This document shows positions 1-5,100 of a stretch of 5,100 nucleotides of DNA, in pieces (positions within the stretch are counted from its first letter, which is position 1; every line of letters starts with the position of its first letter). The position numbers were made by a program, and so were the translations under genes. Below the pieces are notes generated by a model. The model ran no database searches. It saw only the letters and a list, made by a program, of their open reading frames with translations, and was not told where the DNA came from. This DNA is from Planococcaceae bacterium UBA3378 (GTDB lineage: Bacteria; Bacillota; Bacilli; Bacillales_A; Planococcaceae): assembly GCA_002359075.1 (NCBI GenBank), contig DEQA01000182.1, forward strand, positions 1 to 5,100. The letters run 5' to 3'.

Positions 1-203
1 AGGTTTTGCCAAAGCACAAGTACTCTCTATTCCGCAGCTTATAGAAATGGCACAGGATCTGGGGGTTACATTTATCGCCTGCCAAATGACGATAGATGTT
101 ATAGGGCCTTGCGAAAGAAGATTTTGTCGATGGCATTGAGGTGGGTGGAGCTGTTACATTCCTTGAATATGCCAAAGATGCATCTCCTACGTTAACTTTC
201 TAA
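1..203 (+). pseudogene. DsrE/DsrF-family protein, C-terminal part, frameshifted
   Basis: This is the last ~66 codons of a gene that starts before the window. The reading frame from base 2 encodes a typical DsrE-family C-terminal region (IPQLIEMAQDLGVTFIACQM), including the single Cys in 'ACQMT' that is the usual sulfur-accepting position in this family. After 'TIDV' the frame breaks: it stays open only to a TGA at 137-139. Removing one base around 103-106 (TATAGGG) restores a family-like ending, GLAKEDFVDGIEVGG then a stop at 201-203. DsrE-family proteins bind sulfane sulfur as a persulfide or act as transfer partners of TusA, and in Bacillales they sit next to rhodanese, TusA and TauE genes, as here. 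The lesion may be a real frameshift or a sequencing error. If real, the last ~33 residues are replaced by 11 unrelated ones, while the Cys is kept. The closest relative is probably B. subtilis YrkE (from memory). Confidence 0.75.
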
Positions 204-220
204 CATAAATACGCCAGCAG

Positions 221-241
221 CAGTGAGCATTTTTCTCACTG
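221..241 (+). repeat. Intergenic inverted repeat (7-bp perfect stem)
   Basis: CAGTGAG (221-227) and CTCACTG (235-241) form a perfect 7-bp stem with a 7-base T-rich loop, 17 bases after the DsrE stop codon. It is followed by TAAAAAAT rather than a U-tract, so it is not a standard terminator on either strand. It could be an RNA processing or stability hairpin, a DNA operator dyad, or chance. No function can be assigned from sequence. Confidence 0.5.
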
Positions 242-266
242 TAAAAAATACGGATTTTAATATCTT

Positions 267-272
267 AGGGGG
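267..272 (+). promoter_or_regulatory. Ribosome binding site deciding the yrkH start
   Basis: AGGGGG lies 7 bases before the ATG at 280. The same frame is open back to a GTG at 223, but that codon lies inside the hairpin 221-241 and has no purine-rich site at the right distance. The extra 19 residues also look unlike a rhodanese N-terminus. The ATG at 280 is therefore the preferred start. Confidence 0.8.
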
Positions 273-279
273 TAATGAT

Positions 280-1407
280 ATGGCAATTAATAAAATGACA
301 GCCGCACAAGTGGCACAGAAAGTAATAGAAAACAAAGAGCTGTTTATCCTTGATGTGAGAAACAATGATGCATTTGAAGATTGGAAGATCGAGGGACATA
401 AATTCGAATACTTGAACATCCCATACTTTGAACTATTAGATGGGGTGGAGGGAATTTTAGAAAAAATCCCTGCTGATAAGGAATTGTTAGTTGTATGTGC
501 AAAAGAGGGATCTTCCCTGATGATAGCTGAAATGATTTCTGAAACTGGCCGTGACGCATTTTATCTAGAAGGCGGTATGAAATCCTGGTCCATGCATCTG
601 GAGCCTATTAAAGTTGGCGATCTGGCAAACGGCGGTGAATTATATCAATTTGTCCGCCTGGGAAAAGGCTGTTTATCTTATATGATTATTTCTGACGGAG
701 AAGCAGCAATTATTGATGCTGTCCGCTTCACGGAAGTATTCACCAGCTTTGCAAAAGAAAAAGGAGTGGAAATCAAGCATGTATTTGATACACATTTACA
801 TGCGGATCACATTTCCGGCGGCCGCCATATTGCAGCCCAAACCGGTGCAGACTACTACCTCCCGCAAAAGGATGCGGAAGAAGTGGTATACGATTATACA
901 CCGCTTACAGACGGCTTAACCGTTTCAATTGGCTCTTCAAAAATTGAGGTAGGTGCCCTTTATTCACCGGGACATACGATTGGTTCCACATCGTTTATTA
1001 TCGATGAGAAATATTTACTGACTGGTGACATTCTCTTCATCGATTCAATCGGTCGTCCGGATTTAGCCGGTCTGGCGGAAGACTGGGTTAGCGACTTACG
1101 TGAGACACTTTACTCCCGCTACCGAGTATTAGCAGAAGACTTGATTGTTCTTCCAGCCCATTTCATGGTTATTGAAGAGCTGAACGAGGATGGTACAGTA
1201 GCCAAACGTCTTGGCGACCTGTTTGCAGAAAACCACGGATTAAATATCAACGATGAAGAAGAGTTCCGTAAAACCGTGACAGATAACCTGCCGCCGCAGC
1301 CAAATGCGTATGTGCAAATCCGCCAGGTGAATATGGGGAAACTAACACCGGATACTGAGGAACAGACAGAAATGGAAATCGGACCGAACCGCTGTGCCGT
1401 ACGATAA
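280..1407 (+). CDS. yrkH: Rhodanese-persulfide dioxygenase-like fusion (metallo-beta-lactamase fold)
   Basis: A 375-residue cytoplasmic protein with two domains. Residues ~5-110 are a rhodanese domain with the active-site loop CAKEGSS (Cys73), a sulfurtransferase persulfide site. Residues ~115-375 are a metallo-beta-lactamase domain of the ETHE1/persulfide dioxygenase type. It has the metal motif THLHADH (His172, His174, Asp176, His177), SPGH (His232), TGD (Asp250), GRPD (259-261) and a late LPAH (His294). By comparison with ETHE1, His172, His232 and Asp250 are the likely iron ligands. The family oxidises glutathione or bacillithiol/CoA persulfides to sulfite with O2, and a fused rhodanese can convert sulfite and persulfide to thiosulfate. 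The C-terminus, GPNRCAVR, carries another Cys (372). Start at ATG 280 is supported by AGGGGG at 267-272. The TusA gene follows after 36 bases. It resembles B. subtilis YrkH and is functionally comparable to staphylococcal CstB, though with the rhodanese domain first. The substrate thiol is not determined. Confidence 0.9.
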   Translation: MAINKMTAAQVAQKVIENKELFILDVRNNDAFEDWKIEGHKFEYLNIPYFELLDGVEGILEKIPADKELLVVCAKEGSSLMIAEMISETGRDAFYLEGGMKSWSMHLEPIKVGDLANGGELYQFVRLGKGCLSYMIISDGEAAIIDAVRFTEVFTSFAKEKGVEIKHVFDTHLHADHISGGRHIAAQTGADYYLPQKDAEEVVYDYTPLTDGLTVSIGSSKIEVGALYSPGHTIGSTSFIIDEKYLLTGDILFIDSIGRPDLAGLAEDWVSDLRETLYSRYRVLAEDLIVLPAHFMVIEELNEDGTVAKRLGDLFAENHGLNINDEEEFRKTVTDNLPPQPNAYVQIRQVNMGKLTPDTEEQTEMEIGPNRCAVR

Positions 1408-1443
1408 TAGAGAATTCGATCACTTACCAAAAAGGAGACAATC

Positions 1444-1671
1444 ATGAATATTACAAAAACCGTAGACGCGAAAGGCTTTGCATGTCCAATGCCTATCGTC
1501 AAAACAAAAAAAGCAATCGATACCATTCAATCCGGAGAAGTGCTGGAAGTATTCGTTACTGATAAAGGGGCGCTGAATGATTTTGCAGCATGGGCAAAAG
1601 CGGGCGGCCACACAATTTTAGAGCAAAAAGAAGAAGCGGGCGTGCTTACTTTCTACATTCTAAAAGCATAA
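1444..1671 (+). CDS. yrkI: TusA-family sulfur carrier protein
   Basis: A 75-residue soluble protein, the standard length for a stand-alone TusA/SirA/YedF-family carrier. The signature CPMP (Cys14-Pro15-Met16-Pro17) lies at the end of the first strand, in 'AKGFACPMPIVKTKKAI'. Cys14 is the expected persulfide-carrying residue. The rest (GEVLEVFVTDKGA, then a helix and a final strand ending FYILKA) fits the two-layer alpha/beta fold. AAGGAGA (1432-1438) lies 5 bases before the ATG. In this setting it probably shuttles sulfane sulfur between the DsrE-like protein and the rhodanese/dioxygenase, rather than serving tRNA thiolation as E. coli TusA does. That role is inferred from gene context. Length and context match B. 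subtilis YrkI. Confidence 0.9.
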   Translation: MNITKTVDAKGFACPMPIVKTKKAIDTIQSGEVLEVFVTDKGALNDFAAWAKAGGHTILEQKEEAGVLTFYILKA

Positions 1672-1678
1672 TCACATA

Positions 1679-1702
1679 GACAAGTAGTGATGACTACCTG
1701 TC
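1679..1702 (+). repeat. Hairpin just after the tusA-like gene
   Basis: GACA (1679-1682) and GTAGT (1684-1688) pair with ACTAC (1693-1697) and TGTC (1699-1702). This gives a 9-pair stem with one A/C mismatch and a GATG loop, 7 bases after the TusA stop codon. No U-tract follows. It may be an RNA stability or processing element, or part of a larger fold with the inverted repeat at 1721-1755. It could equally be an operator dyad. Confidence 0.45.
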
Positions 1703-1720
1703 GTTCCAGTAGATGAACCG

Positions 1721-1755
1721 TTCAAGCAGGCTTTTTTCACATGAGCCTGCTTGAA
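1721..1755 (+). repeat. 12-bp perfect inverted repeat upstream of yrkJ
   Basis: TTCAAGCAGGCT (1721-1732) and AGCCTGCTTGAA (1744-1755) are perfect reverse complements around an 11-base loop that contains five T residues. The stem would be very stable. On the + strand it is followed by AAAAAGAAAG, not U, so it does not read as an ordinary terminator. It ends 8 bases before the AAGGG ribosome binding site of the downstream TauE-type gene (ATG 1776). It could reduce read-through, protect an RNA end after processing, or set the ratio of soluble to membrane proteins. Only the repeat itself is seen. Confidence 0.75.
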
Positions 1756-1775
1756 AAAGAAAGAAGGGAAAAAAG

Positions 1776-2561
1776 ATGGATTTCTCGGTAACATATATCC
1801 TCGTCATCTTTACTCTCGGCTTTATAGGATCCTTCCTTTCGGGGATGTTAGGTATAGGCGGTGCCATTATTAAATATCCGTTGCTTTTATTTGTGCCGCC
1901 ATTATTTGGGCTGGCAGCATTTACATCCCATGAAGTATCCGGCATCAGCGCTGTAGAAGTATTGTTTGCATCCATTGCAGGGATATGGGCATATCGCAAA
2001 GGCGGTTACTTAAACAAACAGCTTATCCTGTATATGGGGAGTGCCATTCTCATCGGCAGCTTTATCGGCAGCTATGGATCGGGTTTCTTATCAGAGGAAG
2101 CGGTCAATATTGTATACGGGATATTAGCATTAATAGCAGCGGTTATGATGTTTGTGCCAAAGAAAAAGGTCGATGATCAATCTTTACATGACGTAACATT
2201 TAATAAGCCACTAGCTGTCGTTCTTGCCCTAATTGTAGGGATTGGCTCAGGAATTGTCGGAGCTGCAGGCGGTTTCCTGCTCGTACCGATTATGCTGACA
2301 GTATTGCATATACCAACACGTATGACGATTGCAACGAGCCTTGCTGTTACGTTTATATCATCCATTGGGGGAAGTATCGGCAAGCTGATTACCGGACAGG
2401 TTGATTACTGGCCTGCATTTATTATGATCATTGCAAGTATAATAGCTGCTCCATTTGGGGCAAAAGCGGGTAAAGCATTAAATACAACGATCCTTCAAAT
2501 GTTTTTGGCAGTGCTGATTGCAGCTACAGCTATTAAAATTTGGGTCGAAATTTTATGGTAG
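1776..2561 (+). CDS. yrkJ: TauE/SafE-family membrane transporter, probable sulfite/organosulfonate exporter
   Basis: A 261-residue, highly hydrophobic integral membrane protein with about eight membrane segments. It shows the two-fold internal repeat typical of TauE/SafE (formerly DUF81/UPF0721). The first half has FIGSFLSGMLGIGGAIIKYP (residues ~17-36), and the second has the matching VGIGSGIVGAAGGFLLVPIM (~154-173). A short charged cytoplasmic linker, PKKKVDDQ (~128-135), separates the halves. Family members export sulfite, sulfoacetate or related sulfur anions or take up sulfonates. Next to a persulfide dioxygenase the likely cargo is sulfite or thiosulfate (inference). AAGGG (1764-1768) lies 7 bases before ATG 1776. 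The upstream gap of 104 bases is filled with hairpins. The stop codon overlaps the ribosome binding site of the next gene, which lies 10 bases on, so the two are probably co-translated. Equivalent to B. subtilis YrkJ by length and context. Confidence 0.88.
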   Translation: MDFSVTYILVIFTLGFIGSFLSGMLGIGGAIIKYPLLLFVPPLFGLAAFTSHEVSGISAVEVLFASIAGIWAYRKGGYLNKQLILYMGSAILIGSFIGSYGSGFLSEEAVNIVYGILALIAAVMMFVPKKKVDDQSLHDVTFNKPLAVVLALIVGIGSGIVGAAGGFLLVPIMLTVLHIPTRMTIATSLAVTFISSIGGSIGKLITGQVDYWPAFIMIIASIIAAPFGAKAGKALNTTILQMFLAVLIAATAIKIWVEILW

Positions 2562-2571
2562 GTGATAAAAA

Positions 2572-3267
2572 ATGAAAATTGAAATCTTTTCAGACTTTGC
2601 GTGTCCTTTTTGCTATATCGGAAAAAAAAGACTGGAGCAGGTAATCCACGAATTAGGATTTGAAAAAGAAGTAGAACTTGAATACAAGGCTTATCAATTA
2701 AATCCCTATGCTTCCAAAACGGAGACAAAATCATTTTATGAAGGCTTGATGGAAAAATACCATTCGACACAAGAAGAGGTAGAAGAAAACACCTCCTCCA
2801 TTGGGGAACATGCAAAGGAAGTAGGATTGTTCTACAATTTCGATATAATGAAAGTAGGCAATACAGAGAATGCCCATCGTTTGGCAAAATGGGCACGCAC
2901 ATACGATAAAGAAGCTGCATTTATCGAGGCAATGATGGATCATTACTTTACAAAGGGACTGGATGTCAATGACCAGGAGGCGCTGATCGAGGTGGCAAAT
3001 TCGGTAGGTTTGCCAACAGAAGAGGCAAAAATCGTGCTGGAGAGTGACCAGTTTTCAGCGGAACTGGCAAAGGACCGCTATGATGCACAGCAGCTGCAAG
3101 TGCAAAGTGTCCCGTTCTTCGTGTTCGAGAATAAATACGGCATTATCGGCGCTGAACCGCTGGAAGTATTCACCAGAACATTAAAACAGGCAAAGGAAGC
3201 AGCGGATCAGAAGCTACATATTACAGGTGGTAATGATTCCTGTGGGACGGATGGTTGTAATGTATAG
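2572..3267 (+). CDS. DsbA-family (FrnE-like) thiol oxidoreductase
   Basis: A 231-residue protein with a thioredoxin fold and an inserted helical domain, the DsbA/FrnE/2-hydroxychromene isomerase group. The N-terminus is strand FSDFACPFCYIGKKRLE, with the CPFC redox motif (Cys11, Cys14). The cis-proline loop is QSVPFFVF late in the protein, followed by the final-strand motif YGIIGAEP. There is no signal peptide, so it is predicted to be cytoplasmic. The C-terminus adds a second cysteine pair, CGTDGC (Cys224, Cys229), a CX4C motif like that described for Deinococcus FrnE. The ribosome binding site AGGTGAT overlaps the TAG stop of the TauE-type gene, so it belongs to the same operon. A role in maintaining or reducing disulfides or persulfides during sulfide stress is inferred from context only. 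B. subtilis YwbO is a likely relative. The terminator at 3362-3397 follows. Confidence 0.9.
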   Translation: MKIEIFSDFACPFCYIGKKRLEQVIHELGFEKEVELEYKAYQLNPYASKTETKSFYEGLMEKYHSTQEEVEENTSSIGEHAKEVGLFYNFDIMKVGNTENAHRLAKWARTYDKEAAFIEAMMDHYFTKGLDVNDQEALIEVANSVGLPTEEAKIVLESDQFSAELAKDRYDAQQLQVQSVPFFVFENKYGIIGAEPLEVFTRTLKQAKEAADQKLHITGGNDSCGTDGCNV

Positions 3268-3361
3268 AATGCTAGTAAAATAGGGGAGTTATTACATTTA
3301 TTCATTTTTCCTGTCGTACTTTATGTAAAGAACCAGCTAGTCACTCAATAGTATGAAAAAT

Positions 3362-3397
3362 AAGCAGGGTGTGCGAAATGCGTATCCTGCTTTTTTT
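3362..3397 (+). terminator. Rho-independent terminator of the sulfur operon, possibly bidirectional
   Basis: AAGCAGG (3362-3368) pairs with CCTGCTT (3386-3392). The stem extends inward through GTGTGC/GCGTAT (with G-U pairs) to a GAAAT loop, and seven T residues (3391-3397) follow. On the opposite strand the A-run at 3356-3360 gives a T-run after the same stem, so it could also stop transcription arriving from the minus-strand genes on the right. It lies 94 bases after the DsbA-family stop codon. Confidence 0.9.
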
Positions 3398-3562
3398 CAG
3401 GTAATAAACATGGAGGACGACTGAATGTGTGAATTGCTTTCTTTATTGCTGCAACATACATAAATGAATTGGAGGAAAGCTTGACGATCGTTACTATTGT
3501 CATATTAGGTTACAACAAGTGGGAAGTCGAACGGATCCATAAGTGAAGAGGTCCTTAGCAAG
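3398..3562. other. Gene-poor stretch between convergent genes
   Basis: Together with the 94 bases before the terminator, this makes about 295 bases without a convincing gene. The + strand has one short candidate: TTG at 3481 preceded by GGAGGAAAG (3471-3479), encoding 21 residues to a TGA at 3544-3546. Its frame is open back to 3433, and the encoded string is hydrophobic (FFIAATYI, then TIVTIVILG). This could be a decayed gene remnant or chance. No RNA gene, repeat or convincing promoter was seen. Confidence 0.4.
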
Positions 3563-3736
3563 TTAGTAGAAAAATACGATAAAACCAATTATCAAGAAAA
3601 GAACTAAAAATAAGAGCATAAAACAGCCAATCCATTTGATGAAACGGGGCAGTTTATTGATTTTTATATTATCTGGAACACCGATATGCTTTTGTAAATA
3701 ATCGCTGCCATCGTTAAAAGGCTTCTTCTCCTGCAT
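3563..3736 (-). CDS. Small single-pass membrane protein (57 residues), unknown function
   Basis: Starting at ATG 3736-3734 and ending TAA at 3565-3563, this encodes 57 residues. The first ~34 are polar and cytosolic-looking (MQEKKPFNDGSDYLQKHIGV, then a basic stretch KINKLPRFIK). Residues ~35-57 form one strongly hydrophobic segment with a basic patch before it. By the positive-inside rule this predicts the N-terminus in the cytoplasm and the C-terminus at or across the membrane. AAGGAGGG lies ~6 bases before the ATG. Strong initiation site, clear protein-like architecture and minus-strand orientation shared with the PadR/HAAS genes make this a real gene in my view, even though it is short. 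I do not recognise the family. It lies 112 bases after the HAAS-domain gene, beyond a hairpin terminator, so it may have its own promoter in the AT-rich 3750-3795 stretch or be expressed by read-through. Confidence 0.75.
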   Translation of the reverse strand: MQEKKPFNDGSDYLQKHIGVPDNIKINKLPRFIKWIGCFMLLFLVLFLIIGFIVFFY

Positions 3737-3759
3737 AGTAGCCCTCCTTCTGGTATTTA

Positions 3760-3795
3760 TTATTCATTATTAATATATTTCAACAAATCTTTCAT
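3760..3795 (-). CDS. Possible 11-residue leader ORF upstream of the small membrane protein gene
   Basis: Seen on the minus strand: GGGGAGG, four A residues, then an ATG and 11 codons (MKDLLKYINNE) closed by two tandem TAA stops. It ends 23 bases before the ATG of the 57-residue gene. The ribosome binding site is excellent, but a sequence this short may be chance, and the same AT-rich stretch could instead be a promoter. No regulatory residue pattern (such as repeated codons for one amino acid) stands out. Confidence 0.25.
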   Translation of the reverse strand: MKDLLKYINNE

Positions 3796-3807
3796 TTTTC
3801 CTCCCCA

Positions 3808-3840
3808 AATAAATAGAGGCATTCCTTCGCTGGAAGCCTC
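3808..3840 (-). terminator. Probable terminator of the PadR/HAAS operon
   Basis: Read on the minus strand, GAGGCTTCC pairs with GGAATGCCTC (one bulged base) around the loop AGCGAA, starting 8 bases after the HAAS-domain stop codon. It is followed by the T-rich but interrupted TATTTATTT. The imperfect tail suggests incomplete termination, which would let some transcripts reach the small membrane protein gene. Confidence 0.7.
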
Positions 3841-3848
3841 CCTGTTTA

Positions 3849-4844
3849 CTATGCTTTTGCTTTGCGGAATCCATCAAACGTAGCGAAGGCTGCTGCAGCT
3901 AAAAAGATGAAAACGCCCCCCATGGTAATCCAATTTGCTAGATCACTTACTGAGATATGAAAATCGCTGGAGATGTATGATAAAAAAGTGGGGCTGAATA
4001 GCTCTGAATTATTAACAATGATGATAAATACAACGGATACTACCAGCTGCAGAACCGTATTACACCATGCGATTTTTCTTGTCCACTGCCTCTCAATTAA
4101 TTTATAGATGGACAGTGAAATTTCCAAACCGACAACGAGTAAAATGAGCGGCCAATAATGAATAAGCACGGCTTCATTTAATGCAGGAGTAATAAACCTC
4201 AGTCCATCAGCACCGCTTTCATAAATACCAACAAGATGATCGGCATAAAAATAAACAGTCGCCCAAACAGCGGTCCAAATGAGGCTGCCAAACACTTCAT
4301 ATTTAGGTATTGCCTTTTGCTTTGGGATAAGTGGAATATGCTTTAGATCATCTACTTTCCATTCCGTAAAATTTGGGGTAAGCGGCTTTGTATCATCCGA
4401 TTTATATGCTCGTTCTATTATGGCAAAAACTACGGTTAGCCAGAAGAATACCTGCATGCCTACGACAATAATTCCCCATATTCCTTCAGCAATGAGCCAA
4501 ATAATCATATTTAAAACCGAAGTGCTGTTATCGTAACCGATAATATTTTCTGCCGTTAGTACAATGAGGGAAATGGTTGCTGCGATCGGTAAGATCATCT
4601 TCAGCAGTGACATATAAGCATCAAAATAGCGTGGTCCAATTAAATATCTCGAACGATCCCTGTATCCTTCAGCAAGTGCTGCGGGACTGCCAAGCCTTTC
4701 AAGAACTGTCTCTACGTTTTCATCACTATATGCATCCGGCAGCATATCCTCAATTGTTGATTTTAATTCAAGTGCAATATCCTCTCTATTCTTCTCAGGC
4801 AGCCTCCGTGTGACCTCCTGGATATATACTTTAATCAAATCCAT
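3849..4844 (-). CDS. HAAS/DUF1700-like domain multi-pass membrane protein, PadR partner
   Basis: A 331-residue protein. Residues 1-72 form a charged helical cytosolic domain with the pattern seen in HAAS/DUF1700-type proteins: RRLPEKNREDIALELKSTIE, then VLERLGSPAALAEGYRDR and a basic turn RYLIGPRYF. About six membrane segments follow (~78-98, 118-143, 183-203, 227-248, 262-278, 303-322), with a polar loop at ~145-180 and a short basic C-tail (FRKAKA). Such proteins are commonly encoded directly after a PadR regulator and are thought to act in membrane signalling or control of that regulator. The specific signal here is unknown. The ATG overlaps the end of the padR gene by 14 bases, and its AGGAGG site lies inside padR codons, pointing to translational coupling. 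A hairpin terminator follows the TAG stop. Confidence 0.8.
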   Translation of the reverse strand: MDLIKVYIQEVTRRLPEKNREDIALELKSTIEDMLPDAYSDENVETVLERLGSPAALAEGYRDRSRYLIGPRYFDAYMSLLKMILPIAATISLIVLTAENIIGYDNSTSVLNMIIWLIAEGIWGIIVVGMQVFFWLTVVFAIIERAYKSDDTKPLTPNFTEWKVDDLKHIPLIPKQKAIPKYEVFGSLIWTAVWATVYFYADHLVGIYESGADGLRFITPALNEAVLIHYWPLILLVVGLEISLSIYKLIERQWTRKIAWCNTVLQLVVSVVFIIIVNNSELFSPTFLSYISSDFHISVSDLANWITMGGVFIFLAAAAFATFDGFRKAKA

Positions 4845-5100
4845 GCTGTTCCTCCTCGTTCAGTACGTGCCACAGCTTTTTTGAATGATCGAGCCATTCT
4901 TGTTTCAGCTGCTTATAAATAGATGTTCCTTCTCCGCTGAGTACATAGTATTTTCTTGGTCGGCTGTCCGAATGGTCCCAGCTGCTCGTGACAAGACCTT
5001 GCTTTTCCAGCCTCCGCAGAAGAGGGTAGAGAGTGCTTTGATCAATCGCAACGCCTGATTGCTCCAACAGCTGTACAAGAGAATAACCGTAGCGCGGGAC
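4831..5100 (-). CDS. PadR-family transcriptional regulator, 5' end outside the window
   Basis: The final 89 codons are visible and the frame is open to the window edge. The TTG at 5067 is therefore internal, not the start. The visible part has the PadR winged-helix signature: RYGYSLVQLLEQ, the recognition-helix motif IDQSTLYPLLRRLEKQGLV, and the wing SRPRKYYVLSGEG. A short helix to the C-terminus (YKQLKQEWLDHSKKLW) follows, which would form the dimer helix of a small subfamily-2 PadR. Full length is expected to be about 105-110 residues. It probably binds its own promoter upstream, outside this window, and controls the overlapping membrane protein gene. It shares 14 bases (4831-4844) with that gene. 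Confidence 0.9.
   Translation of the reverse strand, partial: VPRYGYSLVQLLEQSGVAIDQSTLYPLLRRLEKQGLVTSSWDHSDSRPRKYYVLSGEGTSIYKQLKQEWLDHSKKLWHVLNEEEQHGFD

Noticed and set aside
223..279. GTG at 223 as the start of the rhodanese/dioxygenase gene
   Set aside because: It lies inside a hairpin and has no ribosome binding site. ATG 280 has AGGGGG at 7 bases and gives a normal rhodanese N-terminus.
1119..1526. Minus-strand open frame of 135 codons
   Set aside because: It is antisense to the conserved dioxygenase and TusA genes, shows no family features and has no credible initiation site.
1733..1755. Inverted repeat 1721-1755 as a rho-independent terminator
   Set aside because: The T-run lies in the loop and the right arm is followed by A residues, so the geometry is wrong for termination on either strand.
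2495..2920. Minus-strand open frame of 141 codons
   Set aside because: It is antisense to the exporter 3' end and the DsbA-family gene. The Leu/Phe-rich composition is a mirror of the Lys/Glu-rich sense codons.
3538..3606. Plus-strand Lys/Glu-rich frame that could extend the TTG ORF by a frameshift
   Set aside because: It overlaps the hydrophobic C-terminal codons of the minus-strand small membrane gene, so its charged composition is explained as the antisense shadow of that gene.
4279..4813. Two plus-strand open frames (4279-4536, 4577-4813)
   Set aside because: Both are antisense to the HAAS-domain gene, whose sense frame has clear domain and membrane structure.
1..5100. CRISPR array, tRNA/rRNA, insertion sequence or prophage signals
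   Set aside because: No spaced direct repeats, structural RNA signatures, transposase motifs or terminal inverted repeats with target duplications were seen.

Overview
The window looks like chromosomal DNA of a low- to moderate-GC Bacillota, most likely a Bacillales member (Bacillaceae or Planococcaceae type). The reasons are strong AGGAGG-type ribosome binding sites, short operon spacing, rho-independent terminators, and a gene order (DsrE-like, rhodanese/metallo-beta-lactamase fusion, TusA, TauE) that matches the B. subtilis yrkE-yrkH-yrkI-yrkJ region as I remember it. The genus cannot be fixed from this sequence alone.

Left part (1-3397, + strand): a sulfane-sulfur (persulfide/sulfide) handling operon. 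It opens with the 3' end of a DsrE-family gene that carries a one-base frameshift near position 103-106. It continues with a rhodanese-persulfide dioxygenase-like fusion (280-1407), a TusA-type sulfur carrier (1444-1671), a TauE/SafE-type membrane exporter (1776-2561) and a DsbA/FrnE-family thiol oxidoreductase (2572-3267). A strong terminator at 3362-3397 closes it. The inferred flow is that sulfur is carried as protein persulfide on DsrE and TusA cysteines. The rhodanese/dioxygenase fusion then oxidises persulfide to sulfite or thiosulfate, the TauE-like protein exports the product, and the DsbA/FrnE protein may look after thiol/disulfide or persulfide state. The gaps before yrkH and before yrkJ hold inverted repeats that lack a terminator U-tract.

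Middle part (3398-3848): gene-poor. It holds a small minus-strand gene for a 57-residue tail-anchored-like membrane protein (3563-3736) with a strong ribosome binding site. A possible 11-codon leader ORF (3760-3795) lies just upstream of it. The 3398-3562 stretch has no convincing gene.

Right part (3849-5100, - strand): a PadR-family regulator (its 5' end runs out of the window) overlaps by 14 bases a gene for a multi-pass membrane protein with an N-terminal HAAS/DUF1700-like domain. This is a common PadR/HAAS two-gene arrangement, and a hairpin terminator at 3808-3840 follows it. The two halves of the window converge on the middle region and appear to be functionally unrelated.
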